From Embleya sp051903075 (GTDB lineage Bacteria; Actinomycetota; Actinomycetes; Streptomycetales; Streptomycetaceae), in assembly GCF_051903075.1 (NCBI RefSeq), contig NZ_CP182423.1, positions 1,426,001 to 1,490,000 of the forward strand: a stretch of DNA of 64,000 bases, in the 5' to 3' direction. The translations under genes and the position numbers were made by a program. The notes below the pieces were generated by a model. That model made no database searches and was not told the DNA's origin. It saw only the letters and a program-made list of their open reading frames with translations. Below, in pieces: positions 51,401 through 59,750 of this stretch (position 1 is its first letter; each line of letters begins with the position of its first letter).

Positions 51401-52423
51401 TTGGGGGTGGGTGTGGGGGCTCTGCTCTTGGGGCTCTTCGGGTATGGGCTGGGGGTGAGTTTTGGGCTGCCCTGGTTGTTGTCGGTGGGGCGGTGGGTCG
51501 AGCGGGCGCCGCGGGTTGGGATTGTGTTGTGGCAGGTGGGCAGTCTTTCGGCCTTGGGCGCATTGGTGCTGGTCGGGGCTGTGATGGTGGTGCCGGTCGG
51601 GGCGGTGGGTGGGGCCGTTGGGGAGCTGTTCGGGGTTTGTGCGGCCGGCTTGCGTGGGCATTACGGGTGGTCGGGGGTTGCCGGAGCGCCGGTTGTGGGT
51701 GCGGTTGGTGCCGGTGGGGTGAGTCTGTGGGTCGTGGGCAATGTCGGGTATGAGCTTGTGGCGGCGGCGCGGGATCGGCGGGCGCATCGTGAGCGGTTGC
51801 GGCTGCTGGGGTGTCCGGCCGGGCCGTTCGGGGCGCTTGTCGTTCCGTTTGCCGAGCCCGTGGTGTACTGCCTGCCGGGGCGCCGGCCGACGGTCGTGTT
51901 GACCTCGGCGGCGGTGGCGGCGCTGACGTCGCGTCAGCTGCGGGCGGCCCTCGCCCACGAGCATGCCCACATCCGCCAACGGCACCATCTTGCCCTCGGG
52001 TTGGCCGCCGGGCTTCAGCGCGCCCTGCCGTTCCCGCCGCTGTTTCGCCGTGCCCGCGCCGAGATCACGTTGCTGATCGAACTGGCGGCGGATGACGCGG
52101 CCGCGCGCCGTCATGGCCGGCGGGCGCTGGCCGAGGCGGTTGTCGTGGTGGCCGCGCCCGAGGCCACCACGCCCGAGACCACCGCGCGCGGGCTCGGCGC
52201 CGGTGGGGTGTCCGCGCTGCATCGGGTACGCCGACTCGCCCGTGCCGACGCGCCGTTGGGACGCGTGCGCCTCGCGGCGGCGATGGCGCTGGCCGTCGTC
52301 CTGCTCACCGGTCCCGCCCTGCTCGCGTTGGCGCCGCTCGGGCACGCCGCAGGGGCCCACCACTGTGCGTCCGCCCCGGCCGACGGCATCGATCCCGGCA
52401 CGGCCGACCGCATCGCCGTGTGA
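51401..52423 (+). CDS. M56-family (BlaR1/MecR1-like) membrane metallopeptidase
   Basis: 340 residues. Membrane helices at the N-terminus (LLLGLFGYGLGVSFGLPWLL, ALGALVLVGAVMVVPVGAVGG), then a cytoplasmic loop with RDRRAHRERLRLLGCPAG and the zinc motif HEHAH in LRAALAHEHAHIRQRHH, with a downstream Glu in LLIELAADDAAARRHGRRAL, and a last membrane helix near residue 310. No penicillin-binding sensor domain follows, as is normal for actinomycete members. Expected to cleave or release BlaI. Starts TTG 51401, GTG 51407 or GTG 51413 are possible. Divergent from blaI, with the repeat array between. Confidence 0.85.
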   Translation: MGVGVGALLLGLFGYGLGVSFGLPWLLSVGRWVERAPRVGIVLWQVGSLSALGALVLVGAVMVVPVGAVGGAVGELFGVCAAGLRGHYGWSGVAGAPVVGAVGAGGVSLWVVGNVGYELVAAARDRRAHRERLRLLGCPAGPFGALVVPFAEPVVYCLPGRRPTVVLTSAAVAALTSRQLRAALAHEHAHIRQRHHLALGLAAGLQRALPFPPLFRRARAEITLLIELAADDAAARRHGRRALAEAVVVVAAPEATTPETTARGLGAGGVSALHRVRRLARADAPLGRVRLAAAMALAVVLLTGPALLALAPLGHAAGAHHCASAPADGIDPGTADRIAV

Positions 52424-52523
52424 CGATCGGCGCCGCCGCCGACGTCGCACGCCACGAGGAGCCGCCGCCCCTCGCCGCGCGGGAATTCGGCGGCGGAGAG
52501 ACGGCGGCGGGGTTCGGAGCCGG

Positions 52524-53213
52524 CTAGTGGTTCATGCCGGGCATCGACGGCGAACTCGGGGTGCTACCGCCCATGGCGGTGAGCATTTGCCGCATCTGCT
52601 GCACCTCGGCCGCCTGCGAACTCTTGATCTGCTCGGCCAACTTGCGCGCGGCGGGATCGACGCCCTGGGCGAGTTCCGTCTCCGCCATGGTGATCGCCCC
52701 GTTGTGGTGTTCGATCATCATGGTCAGGAACCGCCGGTCGAAGTCGGCGCCGGTGGACGCCTTGAACGCGGTCATGTCCGCCTCGGACATCATGCCGCCG
52801 CCATGGTTCATGCCACCCGGAGCCGAGGTCGGCTTGCCCCACGTGGTGAGCCAGCCCTTCATCAGCTTGATCTCCGGGGCCTGCGCCGCCTCGATCGTCG
52901 CGGCGAGCTTCTTCACCTCGGTGTCGGCCCCCTTGGCCGGCGCCTCCTTGGCCATCTCCACGGCCTGCTCGTGATGCGGAATCATCATCTGCGCGAACAT
53001 CACATCCGCGTCGTTGAACGCACCCGCCGACGCGCCCGGGGCGGACGCCGAGGCGGAGGCGGACGCCGCAGCCGGGGCGGACGCCGAAGTGGACGCCTTC
53101 GCCGAGGACTTGTCCTTGTCGTCGCTACCGCACGCGGCGAGGACGAGCGCACCGGACATCACGGCGGCGGTCAGCGCGAGGGTACGGGTGCGGGTACGGG
53201 TGAATCGCTTCAT
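52524..53213 (-). CDS. DUF305 lipoprotein
   Basis: 229 residues. Lipobox VLAACGSDD (Cys near residue 28), a Ser/Ala-rich linker, then a four-helix DUF305 domain (ferritin-like fold) made of two repeats: MFAQMMIPHHEQAVEMA and FLTMMIEHHNGAITMAETELAQG. The paired His/Met residues are typical and suggest copper or other metal binding outside the membrane. A Met/His/Gly-rich insertion (APGGMNHGGGMMS) and tail (SMPGMNH) add to this. Start ATG at 53213 has AGGAGA upstream. Convergent with the M56 gene and followed upstream by the DUF6153 gene. Confidence 0.88.
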   Translation of the reverse strand: MKRFTRTRTRTLALTAAVMSGALVLAACGSDDKDKSSAKASTSASAPAAASASASASAPGASAGAFNDADVMFAQMMIPHHEQAVEMAKEAPAKGADTEVKKLAATIEAAQAPEIKLMKGWLTTWGKPTSAPGGMNHGGGMMSEADMTAFKASTGADFDRRFLTMMIEHHNGAITMAETELAQGVDPAARKLAEQIKSSQAAEVQQMRQMLTAMGGSTPSSPSMPGMNH

Positions 53214-53316
53214 GGTCGTGCTTCTCCTGGGAGTGCGCGGCCCGCCCGTACGGCGGGCTCGGCGATGCGGAACAGGGCGCGAAGTCCCCGGCCGTGGCCC
53301 GGGACCGGGCGTCGGC

Positions 53317-53784
53317 CTATATGCGCAGTACTCGCAGGAGGGCGAGATCGGGTGTCCGCGGCGGCGGCAATCCCAGTACGAACGCCGCCAGTCGGGCCCG
53401 AGGCCGACGTCGGCGCCGGGTCCGGGCGCGACGCAGGGCGAGTACGGCCAGGGCGGCCACCACGACGCCGAGGCCGGCGAGCAGCACGGCCAGACAGATC
53501 GTGGTCGGGTCGGAGCCATGGTGCGAGCCGCCGTCTGTGGAGCAGCCGCCGTCCGGGCAACCGCCGTGATGGCCGGGCGCCATCGGCTCCATCACGCCGC
53601 GGCCCGCACCGACCGCATCCGCGGCCTCGGTCGCCGATCCCGTCGCAGCCGCCGACGCCGGATGGCCAAGCGTGTGCATGCCCATCACGCCGAGGGTCAG
53701 CAGCAGGAGGAGCAGGCCACGCACGAGGACGCGGTCGATGCCACGCGGCGCGCGTGCCACCGGTCCCGCCGTCCGCGCCGCCAC
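53317..53784 (-). CDS. DUF6153-like small membrane protein
   Basis: 155 residues from a GTG at 53784 with GGAGGG upstream. Two membrane helices (VLVRGLLLLLLTLGVMGMHTLG and TICLAVLLAGLGVVVAALAVLAL) flank an extracytoplasmic loop with MAPGHHGGCPDGGC and GGSHHGSDP, rich in His and Cys and therefore a likely metal ligand set. A highly basic tail follows. From memory this is the plan of DUF6153 proteins, which in Streptomyces are commonly next to DUF305 genes. It lies 103 bp upstream of the DUF305 gene on the same strand. Confidence 0.75.
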   Translation of the reverse strand: MAARTAGPVARAPRGIDRVLVRGLLLLLLTLGVMGMHTLGHPASAAATGSATEAADAVGAGRGVMEPMAPGHHGGCPDGGCSTDGGSHHGSDPTTICLAVLLAGLGVVVAALAVLALRRARTRRRRRPRARLAAFVLGLPPPRTPDLALLRVLRI

Positions 53785-53811
53785 GTACCCACCCTCCGCC
53801 TCGCGTCGCCC

Positions 53812-53828
53812 ATACCCCACGTTGGTAT
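53812..53828. promoter_or_regulatory. CsoR-like inverted repeat between divergent metal genes
   Basis: ATACC and GGTAT around CCACGTT, in the gap between the DUF6153 and DUF4396 starts. The TACCCC-type half-site is reminiscent of copper-sensing CsoR operators; no csoR gene is in the window. Confidence 0.4.
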
Positions 53829-53957
53829 CCAGACTAGGCCCAGGAGCAACACATCGACCAATGGGGTCCGATGAAATGATCTTCTGGTCATGCATACCCC
53901 CGGCCCGTAAACTCGCCGGGCGCTGTCGCGCCGCAAGTACACACGGGAGAGACATTC

Positions 53958-54614
53958 ATGACCACACACCACGAATCACCCGCCGGACACGACCACTCGG
54001 AACACCACCACTCCGAGCACCCCCACGGCGGCCACGGCGACGACGGCAACAACCACGGGGAGCACGGGGAGCACGCAAACCACGGGAGTCACGAAAAGCA
54101 CCACGGGGGTCACGAGGACCACGGAAGCCACGACAGCCACACCAACCACGCGGACCACGCGGACCACCCGGACCACGACCCCGCCTCCTGGAAAATGGCG
54201 GCCGCGGCCACGCTGCACTGCCTGACCGGCTGCGCGATCGGCGAGGTCCTGGGCATGATCATCGGCACCGCCCTCGGCTGGTCGAACCCCGCCACGATCA
54301 TCACCGCCATCATCCTGGCGTTCGTCTTCGGATACGGCCTCACCATGCGCGGTGTCCTACACGCGGGCGTCGATCTGCGCCAGGCCCTCAAGGTCGCGCT
54401 CGCCGCCGACACCGTGTCGATCATCGTCATGGAGGTGATGGACAACAGCGTCATGATGCTCGTGCCCGGCGCGATGCACGCCGGACTCGGTGACCCGCTC
54501 TTCTGGGCCAGTCTCGCGCTGTCGTTCGCCGTCGCCTTCGTGATCACCGTCCCGGTCAACCGCTGGCTGATCGCCCGCGGCAAGGGCCACGCGGTCGTAC
54601 ACGCGTACCACTGA
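53958..54614 (+). CDS. DUF4396 membrane protein with His-rich N-terminus
   Basis: 218 residues. Residues 4-75 are an extreme His/Asp/Glu/Gly/Asn stretch (about every third residue His), a metal sponge by composition. Then the DUF4396 domain: AAAATLHCLTGCAIGEVLGMIIGTALGW with the conserved Cys pair, and further helices (IITAIILAFVFGYGLTM, VSIIVMEVMDNSVMMLVPGAM, FAVAFVITVPVNRWLIARGKGH). The family is often found with copper genes; function unproven. Start ATG at 53958. Divergent from the DUF6153-DUF305 pair. Confidence 0.88.
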   Translation: MTTHHESPAGHDHSEHHHSEHPHGGHGDDGNNHGEHGEHANHGSHEKHHGGHEDHGSHDSHTNHADHADHPDHDPASWKMAAAATLHCLTGCAIGEVLGMIIGTALGWSNPATIITAIILAFVFGYGLTMRGVLHAGVDLRQALKVALAADTVSIIVMEVMDNSVMMLVPGAMHAGLGDPLFWASLALSFAVAFVITVPVNRWLIARGKGHAVVHAYH

Positions 54615-54624
54615 CCGAGCCCCC

Positions 54625-55998
54625 TCAGGCCCGCTCCGACAGCGCGTCGGGCCGGACGTGGTGATGCCGGTCGATCACATACGCGTGCCGGTGTCGCCAC
54701 CCGTCGGCCGACGGCACGGCATCGGCCAGGTGCGGGTGGTCGGCGGGCAAGTCGCAGTGCACGTGCACGAGTTCGGTACCTCCACGACGGGGCCGACACG
54801 CCGCCGCACCGACCACCCCCGCCAGGGCGATGCCGCCCAGCACCATCGCGGCGACCGGCATACCCGCACCCGCCGCCAACCATCCGGCGAGCGGATAGGT
54901 GACCAGCCAGCACCCGTGGGACAGGGAGAACTGGGCGGCGAACGCGGCGGGCAGGTCCGCGGCCCCCGCCGACCGCCGAATCACCCGCCCGGCCGGGGTG
55001 AGCACCAGCGAACACGCCGCGCCGATCGCCGCCCACGCGACCAGCAGCAGCACCCACGATCGCGTGTTCGGCGCCGCCGCCGTGACCCCCGCGACGGCGG
55101 CCAGTACGACCGGAAGCGCGCAGGCCGAGGCCGACATCACGCCCCGATCCGCAAAACGGCGCAGCAGGCGCGGCAGCAGCAGGGCCGCCACCATCGAACC
55201 CCCGCCATACGCGCCCAGGGCCAGCGACACCGCACCCGCGCTCCGCCCGAAGTGCTCCCGAACCAGAACGACCGTATTCACGAAGACGATCGCACTCGCC
55301 GCCGCGACCGCCAGATCGAGCGCCAACAGCGCCCGTAGCCCCGGCGTCTCCCGGAACAGCCGGAACCCGAGGCCCGCTTGCGCATACCGACCCCGCACAC
55401 CCTCGGCCCGCTCCACCGGCGCCGGCCGAGGCAACACGACCGAGACGACCAGGGTGGCCGAGGCGACGAAGCCCACTGTCGTACCGGCGAACAGCCAGTG
55501 GTAGGAGACCAGTTCGAGCAGCAGCGCGGCCAACGCCGGGCTGAACAGGCTCTCCAGGTCGTAGGCGAACCGAGACATCGATAGGGCCGCCGTGTACTCG
55601 CCTTCCTCGGGCAGGAGTTCGGGGATGCCGGCCTGGAACGTGGGCGTGAAGATCGCCGACGCGCCCTGGAGCAGCAGGATCAGCACGTAGATCTGCCACA
55701 CCTGGGTGACGAACGGCAGCGCGAGCGCGACGAAGGCACGGACGAGGTCCATCGCGACCAGCAGGCCACGGCGGGAGACCCGATGCGCGAGCGCGCCGGC
55801 GACGGGTGAGACGACGACGTACGCGACCATCTTGATCGCGAGCGCCGTGCCCAGTACGGCGGAGGCGTCGGCTCCCGCGATGTCGTAGGCGAGCAGGCTC
55901 AGTGCGACCGTGGCCAGCCCGGTACCCACGAGCGCGACGACCTGCGCGCTGAACAGACGGCGATAGGTGCGATTTCGCAATACGGCAAGCATCGGCAT
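54625..55998 (-). CDS. MFS transporter with His-rich C-terminal tail (metal-efflux type)
   Basis: 457 residues, about 12 membrane helices. LRNRTYRRLFSAQVVALVGTGLATVALSLLAYDIAG and the GALAHRVSRRGLLVAMDLVRA loop place it in the NreB/enterobactin-exporter-like MFS group. The tail after the last helix (ELVHVHCDLPADHPHL, then WRHRHAYVIDRHHHVR) is rich in His and Cys, as in nickel/cobalt exporters. Start ATG at 55998 with GAGG upstream. Follows an arsR gene on the same strand with a palindrome in the 115-bp gap, so metal-induced expression is likely. Confidence 0.85.
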   Translation of the reverse strand: MPMLAVLRNRTYRRLFSAQVVALVGTGLATVALSLLAYDIAGADASAVLGTALAIKMVAYVVVSPVAGALAHRVSRRGLLVAMDLVRAFVALALPFVTQVWQIYVLILLLQGASAIFTPTFQAGIPELLPEEGEYTAALSMSRFAYDLESLFSPALAALLLELVSYHWLFAGTTVGFVASATLVVSVVLPRPAPVERAEGVRGRYAQAGLGFRLFRETPGLRALLALDLAVAAASAIVFVNTVVLVREHFGRSAGAVSLALGAYGGGSMVAALLLPRLLRRFADRGVMSASACALPVVLAAVAGVTAAAPNTRSWVLLLVAWAAIGAACSLVLTPAGRVIRRSAGAADLPAAFAAQFSLSHGCWLVTYPLAGWLAAGAGMPVAAMVLGGIALAGVVGAAACRPRRGGTELVHVHCDLPADHPHLADAVPSADGWRHRHAYVIDRHHHVRPDALSERA

Positions 55999-56047
55999 CG
56001 ACCTCGTCCCGTTCGGCGGCGTCGAGGAGCGAGACCAGCGTACTCAT

Positions 56048-56063
56048 CATGTGCGTACACATG
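56048..56063. promoter_or_regulatory. operator before the MFS gene (ArsR-type)
   Basis: CATGTG and CACATG, exact, around CGTA, 50 bp before the MFS ATG. A related ATGTGCGCATG lies at the arsR start codon (complement of 56468-56478). Confidence 0.6.
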
Positions 56064-56113
56064 CACGCGTTGATCATCACGAGTCCCACCGGAGGCCCGA
56101 GGCCCCACACGCG

Positions 56114-56470
56114 TCAGTCGTGCGGCGGCAGTTCGCCGATCGTGTGGTCGGCCACCTGGAGCGCCTCGTCCACCAGCCGCCGCAGATGGCCGTGGCGCAG
56201 CGAATAGACGACGCGGCGCCCGTCCTTGCGGGCCGTGACGAGGCCGGCCAGCCGCAGCTTGGCGAGGTGCTGGCTGACGGAGGGGCGCGGCGCGGCGCAG
56301 TCCCGGGTCAGCGTCGTGACGTCGGCCTCACCCCGGCCGAGCCGGTCGAGCAGGGCGAGCCGGGTACGGTCCGCGAGCAGGGCCAGGACCGAAGCGGCGA
56401 CCTCCAGGCGTTCAGCGGCGGCCGACTCCCGCGTCATCGAGGCACCTGCGTGTCGTTCGCCCGTACTCAT
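56114..56470 (-). CDS. ArsR/SmtB-family metal-sensor repressor
   Basis: 118 residues from an ATG at 56470; an internal ATG at 56437 has a better ribosome-binding site, but TACGAT six bases before 56470 would make the first ATG a leaderless start. Winged HTH with RTRLALLDRLGRGEADVTTL and the recognition helix APRPSVSQHLAKLRLAGLV, wing RKDGRRVVYSL. A lone Cys (RDCAAPRP) precedes the recognition helix and Asp/His pairs lie in the last helix (GHLRRLVDEALQVADHTIG), as in nickel/cobalt sensors NmtR/KmtR. Probably represses the downstream MFS gene. Confidence 0.85.
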   Translation of the reverse strand: MSTGERHAGASMTRESAAAERLEVAASVLALLADRTRLALLDRLGRGEADVTTLTRDCAAPRPSVSQHLAKLRLAGLVTARKDGRRVVYSLRHGHLRRLVDEALQVADHTIGELPPHD

Positions 56471-56544
56471 GCGCACATCGTAGGGCGAATCCCGGAGCCG
56501 CGACCGAACGCCACGACTCCGCCGAGACGGGGGCGCCGCCACAT

Positions 56545-56563
56545 CTCCTACGATGCGTAGGAG
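56545..56563. promoter_or_regulatory. perfect inverted repeat between arsR and the secreted-protein gene
   Basis: CTCCTAC and GTAGGAG around GATGC, 75 bp upstream of arsR and 55 bp upstream of the gene at 56618. The half-site CCTACGATG recurs at the arsR start. Either an ArsR or a BlaI/CopY-type site. Confidence 0.6.
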
Positions 56564-56617
56564 GTAGGCTGGCCGCTCGATCGAGCAGCAGTCGCGATTC
56601 GGGACGGAGGGGTCCGC

Positions 56618-57085
56618 GTGGGTCGTTCGTCTGCCGCAGGGCGGTTCTCCGCAGGGGATTTCGCCGGCCGGACCCGTGGACGCGGCCGTGGCCGCACCCG
56701 TGGCCGTGGGCTTCGTCGGGTGATCCCGTTGCTGTTGCTCCTGCTCATGGCGTGCGCGACGGTCGGCTCGGTCGGGACATCCGGCGCGAACGAGGCGACC
56801 GCCGCGCCGATCCCGGCGCTCGGCGCCCCCGCCGCGATGGCCGCCGCACCGGCCGGACACCCGGATCCGGGCTCCCCGCACGGCGCGCTCGGCGCCGACT
56901 GCCGCCCCGGGGACCGCCATTGCGTGGCCGTACTGACCGGCAGCCCGCTCGTCCCGCCCCAATCGTCCCCCACCCCCGCCGATCTCGACACCACGGCGCC
57001 GCACGCGACTCTCCGCGTCGTCCCGTCCTCGACCGTCCCCCGGGATCCGCCCGACACCCGGGAGTTGTGCGTCAGTCGGACCTGA
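56618..57085 (+). CDS. hypothetical exported protein
   Basis: 155 residues from a GTG at 56618 with GGAGGGG upstream. A very basic Gly/Arg-rich lead of ~30 residues, one hydrophobic segment (VIPLLLLLLMACATVGSVG) that acts as signal or anchor, then a Pro/Ala/Thr-rich region with a CRPGDRHC pair and a final Cys. The extra-long Arg-rich lead is unusual. No known domain. It lies 93 bp upstream of the DUF3105 gene in the same direction and probably shares its transcript and its palindromic control site. Confidence 0.6.
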   Translation: MGRSSAAGRFSAGDFAGRTRGRGRGRTRGRGLRRVIPLLLLLLMACATVGSVGTSGANEATAAPIPALGAPAAMAAAPAGHPDPGSPHGALGADCRPGDRHCVAVLTGSPLVPPQSSPTPADLDTTAPHATLRVVPSSTVPRDPPDTRELCVSRT

Positions 57086-57178
57086 CCACGACCACCCGAC
57101 TCGTCCGCGCCGCGACACCGGCGCGCCCCGGCGAGCGGGATCCGTCGTCGATGTCACCGAGACGCCCGAGGGACACCC

Positions 57179-58003
57179 ATGGACCAGCAGGACCGGACCC
57201 ACCCGTCCGCAGCCGACAAGAACAAGCCGAGCGAGCCGAACCAAGCGGGGAACCAACCGGGAAACCAGCCGGGGAACCAACCCGACAAGTACTCCGACAA
57301 GCCATCCAAAAAGCAGTCGAAAGCCGAACGATCCGCCAAAATGGCCGAGACCCGCCGTCGTGTCGCCTCCGAACGCGACCGGCAGCGCCGGGCGCAGCGC
57401 CGCCGAACCCTCGCGGTCAGGGGCGTCGTGACCCTGCTTGCCACCGGCGTGGTCGCGGCCCTGGCCATCGTCGTATCGCGGAGCGACGACGACGCGAACA
57501 ACCGCGCGGACAAGGCTGGTTCGAGCGGCGGCGCGCTCGTCGCCGAGGTGAAGGCCACCTCCGGGATCTCCTCCCCGATCCGGGGAGTCACCACCTACAC
57601 CGCGTCCCAGGGCCACGAGGCCAAGCGGGAGATCCGCTACGAACAGGTGCCGCCCGTCGGGGGACAACACGATCCGGCGTGGCTGAACTGCGGTACATAC
57701 GCCCAACCCGTCCCGGCCCGCAACGCGGTGCACTCGCTCGAACACGGCGCGGTATGGCTCACCCACCGCCCCGGCCTGCCCGCCGACCAGCTCGCCCTGC
57801 TCACGGCCAAGGCCAAGGCGTCGTACGTGATCCTGAGTCCCGTCCCGGACCTCCCGTCACCGGTGGTGGCCAGTGCCTGGGGCGTACAACTGCCGCTGAC
57901 CGATGTCGGCGACCCGCGTCTGGACGAGTTCCTGAAGACGTACCGGGAGGGGCCACAATCGCCCGAACCCGGCGCACCGTGCAGCGGCGGGGTGAACAGG
58001 TGA
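57179..58003 (+). CDS. DUF3105 membrane-anchored protein
   Basis: 274 residues. A polar lead with NQPG repeats and a Lys/Arg-rich stretch, one membrane helix (GVVTLLATGVVAALAIVV) near residue 90, then the extracellular DUF3105 domain with PPVGGQHDPAWLNCGTY and AVHSLEHGAVWLTHRPG, whose His and Cys are conserved and likely bind metal. In Streptomyces, DUF3105 genes frequently accompany DUF305 and copper genes. Start ATG at 57179. Overlaps the next gene by GTGA. Confidence 0.88.
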   Translation: MDQQDRTHPSAADKNKPSEPNQAGNQPGNQPGNQPDKYSDKPSKKQSKAERSAKMAETRRRVASERDRQRRAQRRRTLAVRGVVTLLATGVVAALAIVVSRSDDDANNRADKAGSSGGALVAEVKATSGISSPIRGVTTYTASQGHEAKREIRYEQVPPVGGQHDPAWLNCGTYAQPVPARNAVHSLEHGAVWLTHRPGLPADQLALLTAKAKASYVILSPVPDLPSPVVASAWGVQLPLTDVGDPRLDEFLKTYREGPQSPEPGAPCSGGVNR

Positions 58004-58236
58004 AGGTGCTCGGCGCGATCGTCGAACTCACCCCGTTCCTGGTGGTCGCGTTCGGCTTCACCTACCTCATCCGCGCGATCCTCAACGCCGACCGCCGCGA
58101 ACGCGCCCTGCTGGACGCCCGCGACCGCGCGGCGCCAACAGCGACGTCGACAACAACACCGGCACCGGCATCGGCCCAACCCGCGAACCCTCCTGAGGCA
58201 CGGGAACACGCGTGTGACGACCCGGCAAAGCCCTGA
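58000..58236 (+). CDS. small single-pass membrane protein
   Basis: 78 residues from a GTG at 58000 that overlaps the DUF3105 stop (GTGA). One membrane helix (AIVELTPFLVVAFGFTYLIRAIL) followed by a basic stretch (NADRRERALLDARDRA) and a Thr/Pro/Ala tail with one Cys. Probably a partner of the DUF3105 protein in the membrane. No family recognised. Confidence 0.65.
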   Translation: MKVLGAIVELTPFLVVAFGFTYLIRAILNADRRERALLDARDRAAPTATSTTTPAPASAQPANPPEAREHACDDPAKP

Positions 58237-58356
58237 CCGCACCCAAGATCTCGACCTGGCATCTTCATTCCGGCAACGAGGTGTTACCGGATGCTTTCCT
58301 GGTTACGCTGCGAAGTGGCCGACGTGTGATCTTCGTTCGTGGAAGGGACGTTCACC

Positions 58357-59112
58357 ATGTCCGTTTGCGAGCTGTTGGCACCGCCGCAGGTGTGCGACGC
58401 CGTCGACGATCGTGTCGACCTCGATCGACACGGGCGGCGCGACCTGAGCGTACGGATCACCGCCCCGGCGGCGGTGTGCGGGCCCGGCGACGGCCTCGTG
58501 GTGACGTGGGCGCCGCGATCCCCCACCCTCGTCGGGGCGTTCGAGGTACACACCGCCGTCGCGCGGGTCGGCGCCGTCTACGTCACCCTCCCGCACGCCA
58601 AGGTCTGCTGGAGCGCGGGCGCGGCCGTGCAGGTGACCTACCGGCTGATCAAACCGGACGGCAGAACCCTGGAGGCGCCCACCGGCGCCGTCGTCGAATG
58701 CGTCAGCGAATACCCGCCGTTGCTCGATTTCGCCGACGTCACCGAGGCGAGCAACGGACACATCAGCCTGGACCGACTCGACGCGCGCGGCGCGACCGTC
58801 ACCGTGCCGTACGACGGTGTCCCGGTCGACAGCGGCGACACCGTCGTCGTCACCTGGACCCCACGACCTTCCGGCGTCGAGCCGTTCGAGACCCGCTTCA
58901 CCGTCGAACGGGCCCGGGGCGACGGCTCCGCGCAGATCCCCTTGGACCGAGTACGCGCCTGCGAGGGCAGCAGCGCCGAGATCCACTACCGCGTCATCAA
59001 ACGCGGCGGCATCGGCGAAGCCACCTCCGGCCGCAGCGTCTTCGCGATAGACCCCACCCCACTCCCCCACCGCCCCTGGCCGACAACCACCCGCCGCCGC
59101 CCACTCATCTAG
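58357..59112 (+). CDS. protein with two tandem Ig-like beta-sandwich domains
   Basis: 251 residues from an ATG at 58357 (GGAAGGGA upstream). Two repeats of about 110 residues match each other: first GDGLVVTWAPRSPTLVGAFEVHTAVARVG...AVQVTYRLIKPDGRT, second GDTVVVTWTPRPSGVEPFETRFTVERARG...SAEIHYRVIKRGGIG. No signal peptide, Cys only in the first repeat. Resembles cytosolic Ig-like modules of toxin or phage-tail-associated proteins, but no toxin part is present. Function unknown. The stop overlaps that of the convergent macrodomain gene in the 4-base CTAG. Confidence 0.7.
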   Translation: MSVCELLAPPQVCDAVDDRVDLDRHGRRDLSVRITAPAAVCGPGDGLVVTWAPRSPTLVGAFEVHTAVARVGAVYVTLPHAKVCWSAGAAVQVTYRLIKPDGRTLEAPTGAVVECVSEYPPLLDFADVTEASNGHISLDRLDARGATVTVPYDGVPVDSGDTVVVTWTPRPSGVEPFETRFTVERARGDGSAQIPLDRVRACEGSSAEIHYRVIKRGGIGEATSGRSVFAIDPTPLPHRPWPTTTRRRPLI

Positions 59113-59657
59113 GACGCGGGCCCGGCGGCGGGCCCGGACGCGGACGCCCCACCGACCGAGGCAAACGCCGCCTCCAGTACGTCCCGCCCTTCCCGATCGA
59201 ACGCCACCAGCCGCACCCGCTCGACGGCGCTCGACGCCCCCACGATCGTCGAAACCGCGATCCGCGCGGCCTCCTCGGCCGGAAATCCATACACACCGGT
59301 CGCAATCGCCGGGAACGCCACACTCCGCACGCCCAGTTCGTCCGCGACCTCAAGGCAGCGCCGGTAGCAGGAGGCCAGGATCTCGGCCTCGCCGAAGTCG
59401 CCGCCCTCCCAGACCGGCCCCACGGTGTGGATCACGTGGCGCACCGGCGGATACAGGTCGAAGGCCGGCGTCGCCATCGCGTCGCCCGGATCGCACGGCC
59501 CGATCTCGGCCCCCGCGGCCGCGAGCCGTCGACCCGCCGCCCGGTGGATCGCCCCGTCCACACCACCGCCGCCCAGCAACGACTCGTTCGCGGCGGTCAC
59601 GATGGCGTCCGTGCCCTGGAGCGTGATGTCACCCTGCACGATCTCGATCACAGTCAT
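59109..59657 (-). CDS. macrodomain protein (ADP-ribose-binding, O-acetyl-ADP-ribose deacetylase-like)
   Basis: 182 residues. Complete MacroD-type macrodomain: IEIVQGDITLQGTDAIVTAANESLLGGGGVDGAIHRAAG, then HVIHTVGPVWEGG and VRSVAFPAIATGVYGFPAEEAARIAV. The catalytic Asn/Asp of hydrolytic MacroD enzymes (NAANxxLxGGGGVDGAIH) are kept. Expected to hydrolyse O-acetyl-ADP-ribose or remove ADP-ribose from acidic residues. Start ATG at 59657, ribosome-binding site weak. Convergent with the Ig-like gene by a shared CTAG. Confidence 0.92.
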   Translation of the reverse strand: MTVIEIVQGDITLQGTDAIVTAANESLLGGGGVDGAIHRAAGRRLAAAGAEIGPCDPGDAMATPAFDLYPPVRHVIHTVGPVWEGGDFGEAEILASCYRRCLEVADELGVRSVAFPAIATGVYGFPAEEAARIAVSTIVGASSAVERVRLVAFDREGRDVLEAAFASVGGASASGPAAGPAS

Positions 59658-59750
59658 GGCCCGATCATGCCGGCGGCCTCCCCGGGCGGCGGGGCGGGAC
59701 ATCGGGCGGTGGGCGAGTGAGTTGGGGGTCCCCGTGCCGAGGCGGTGTAA

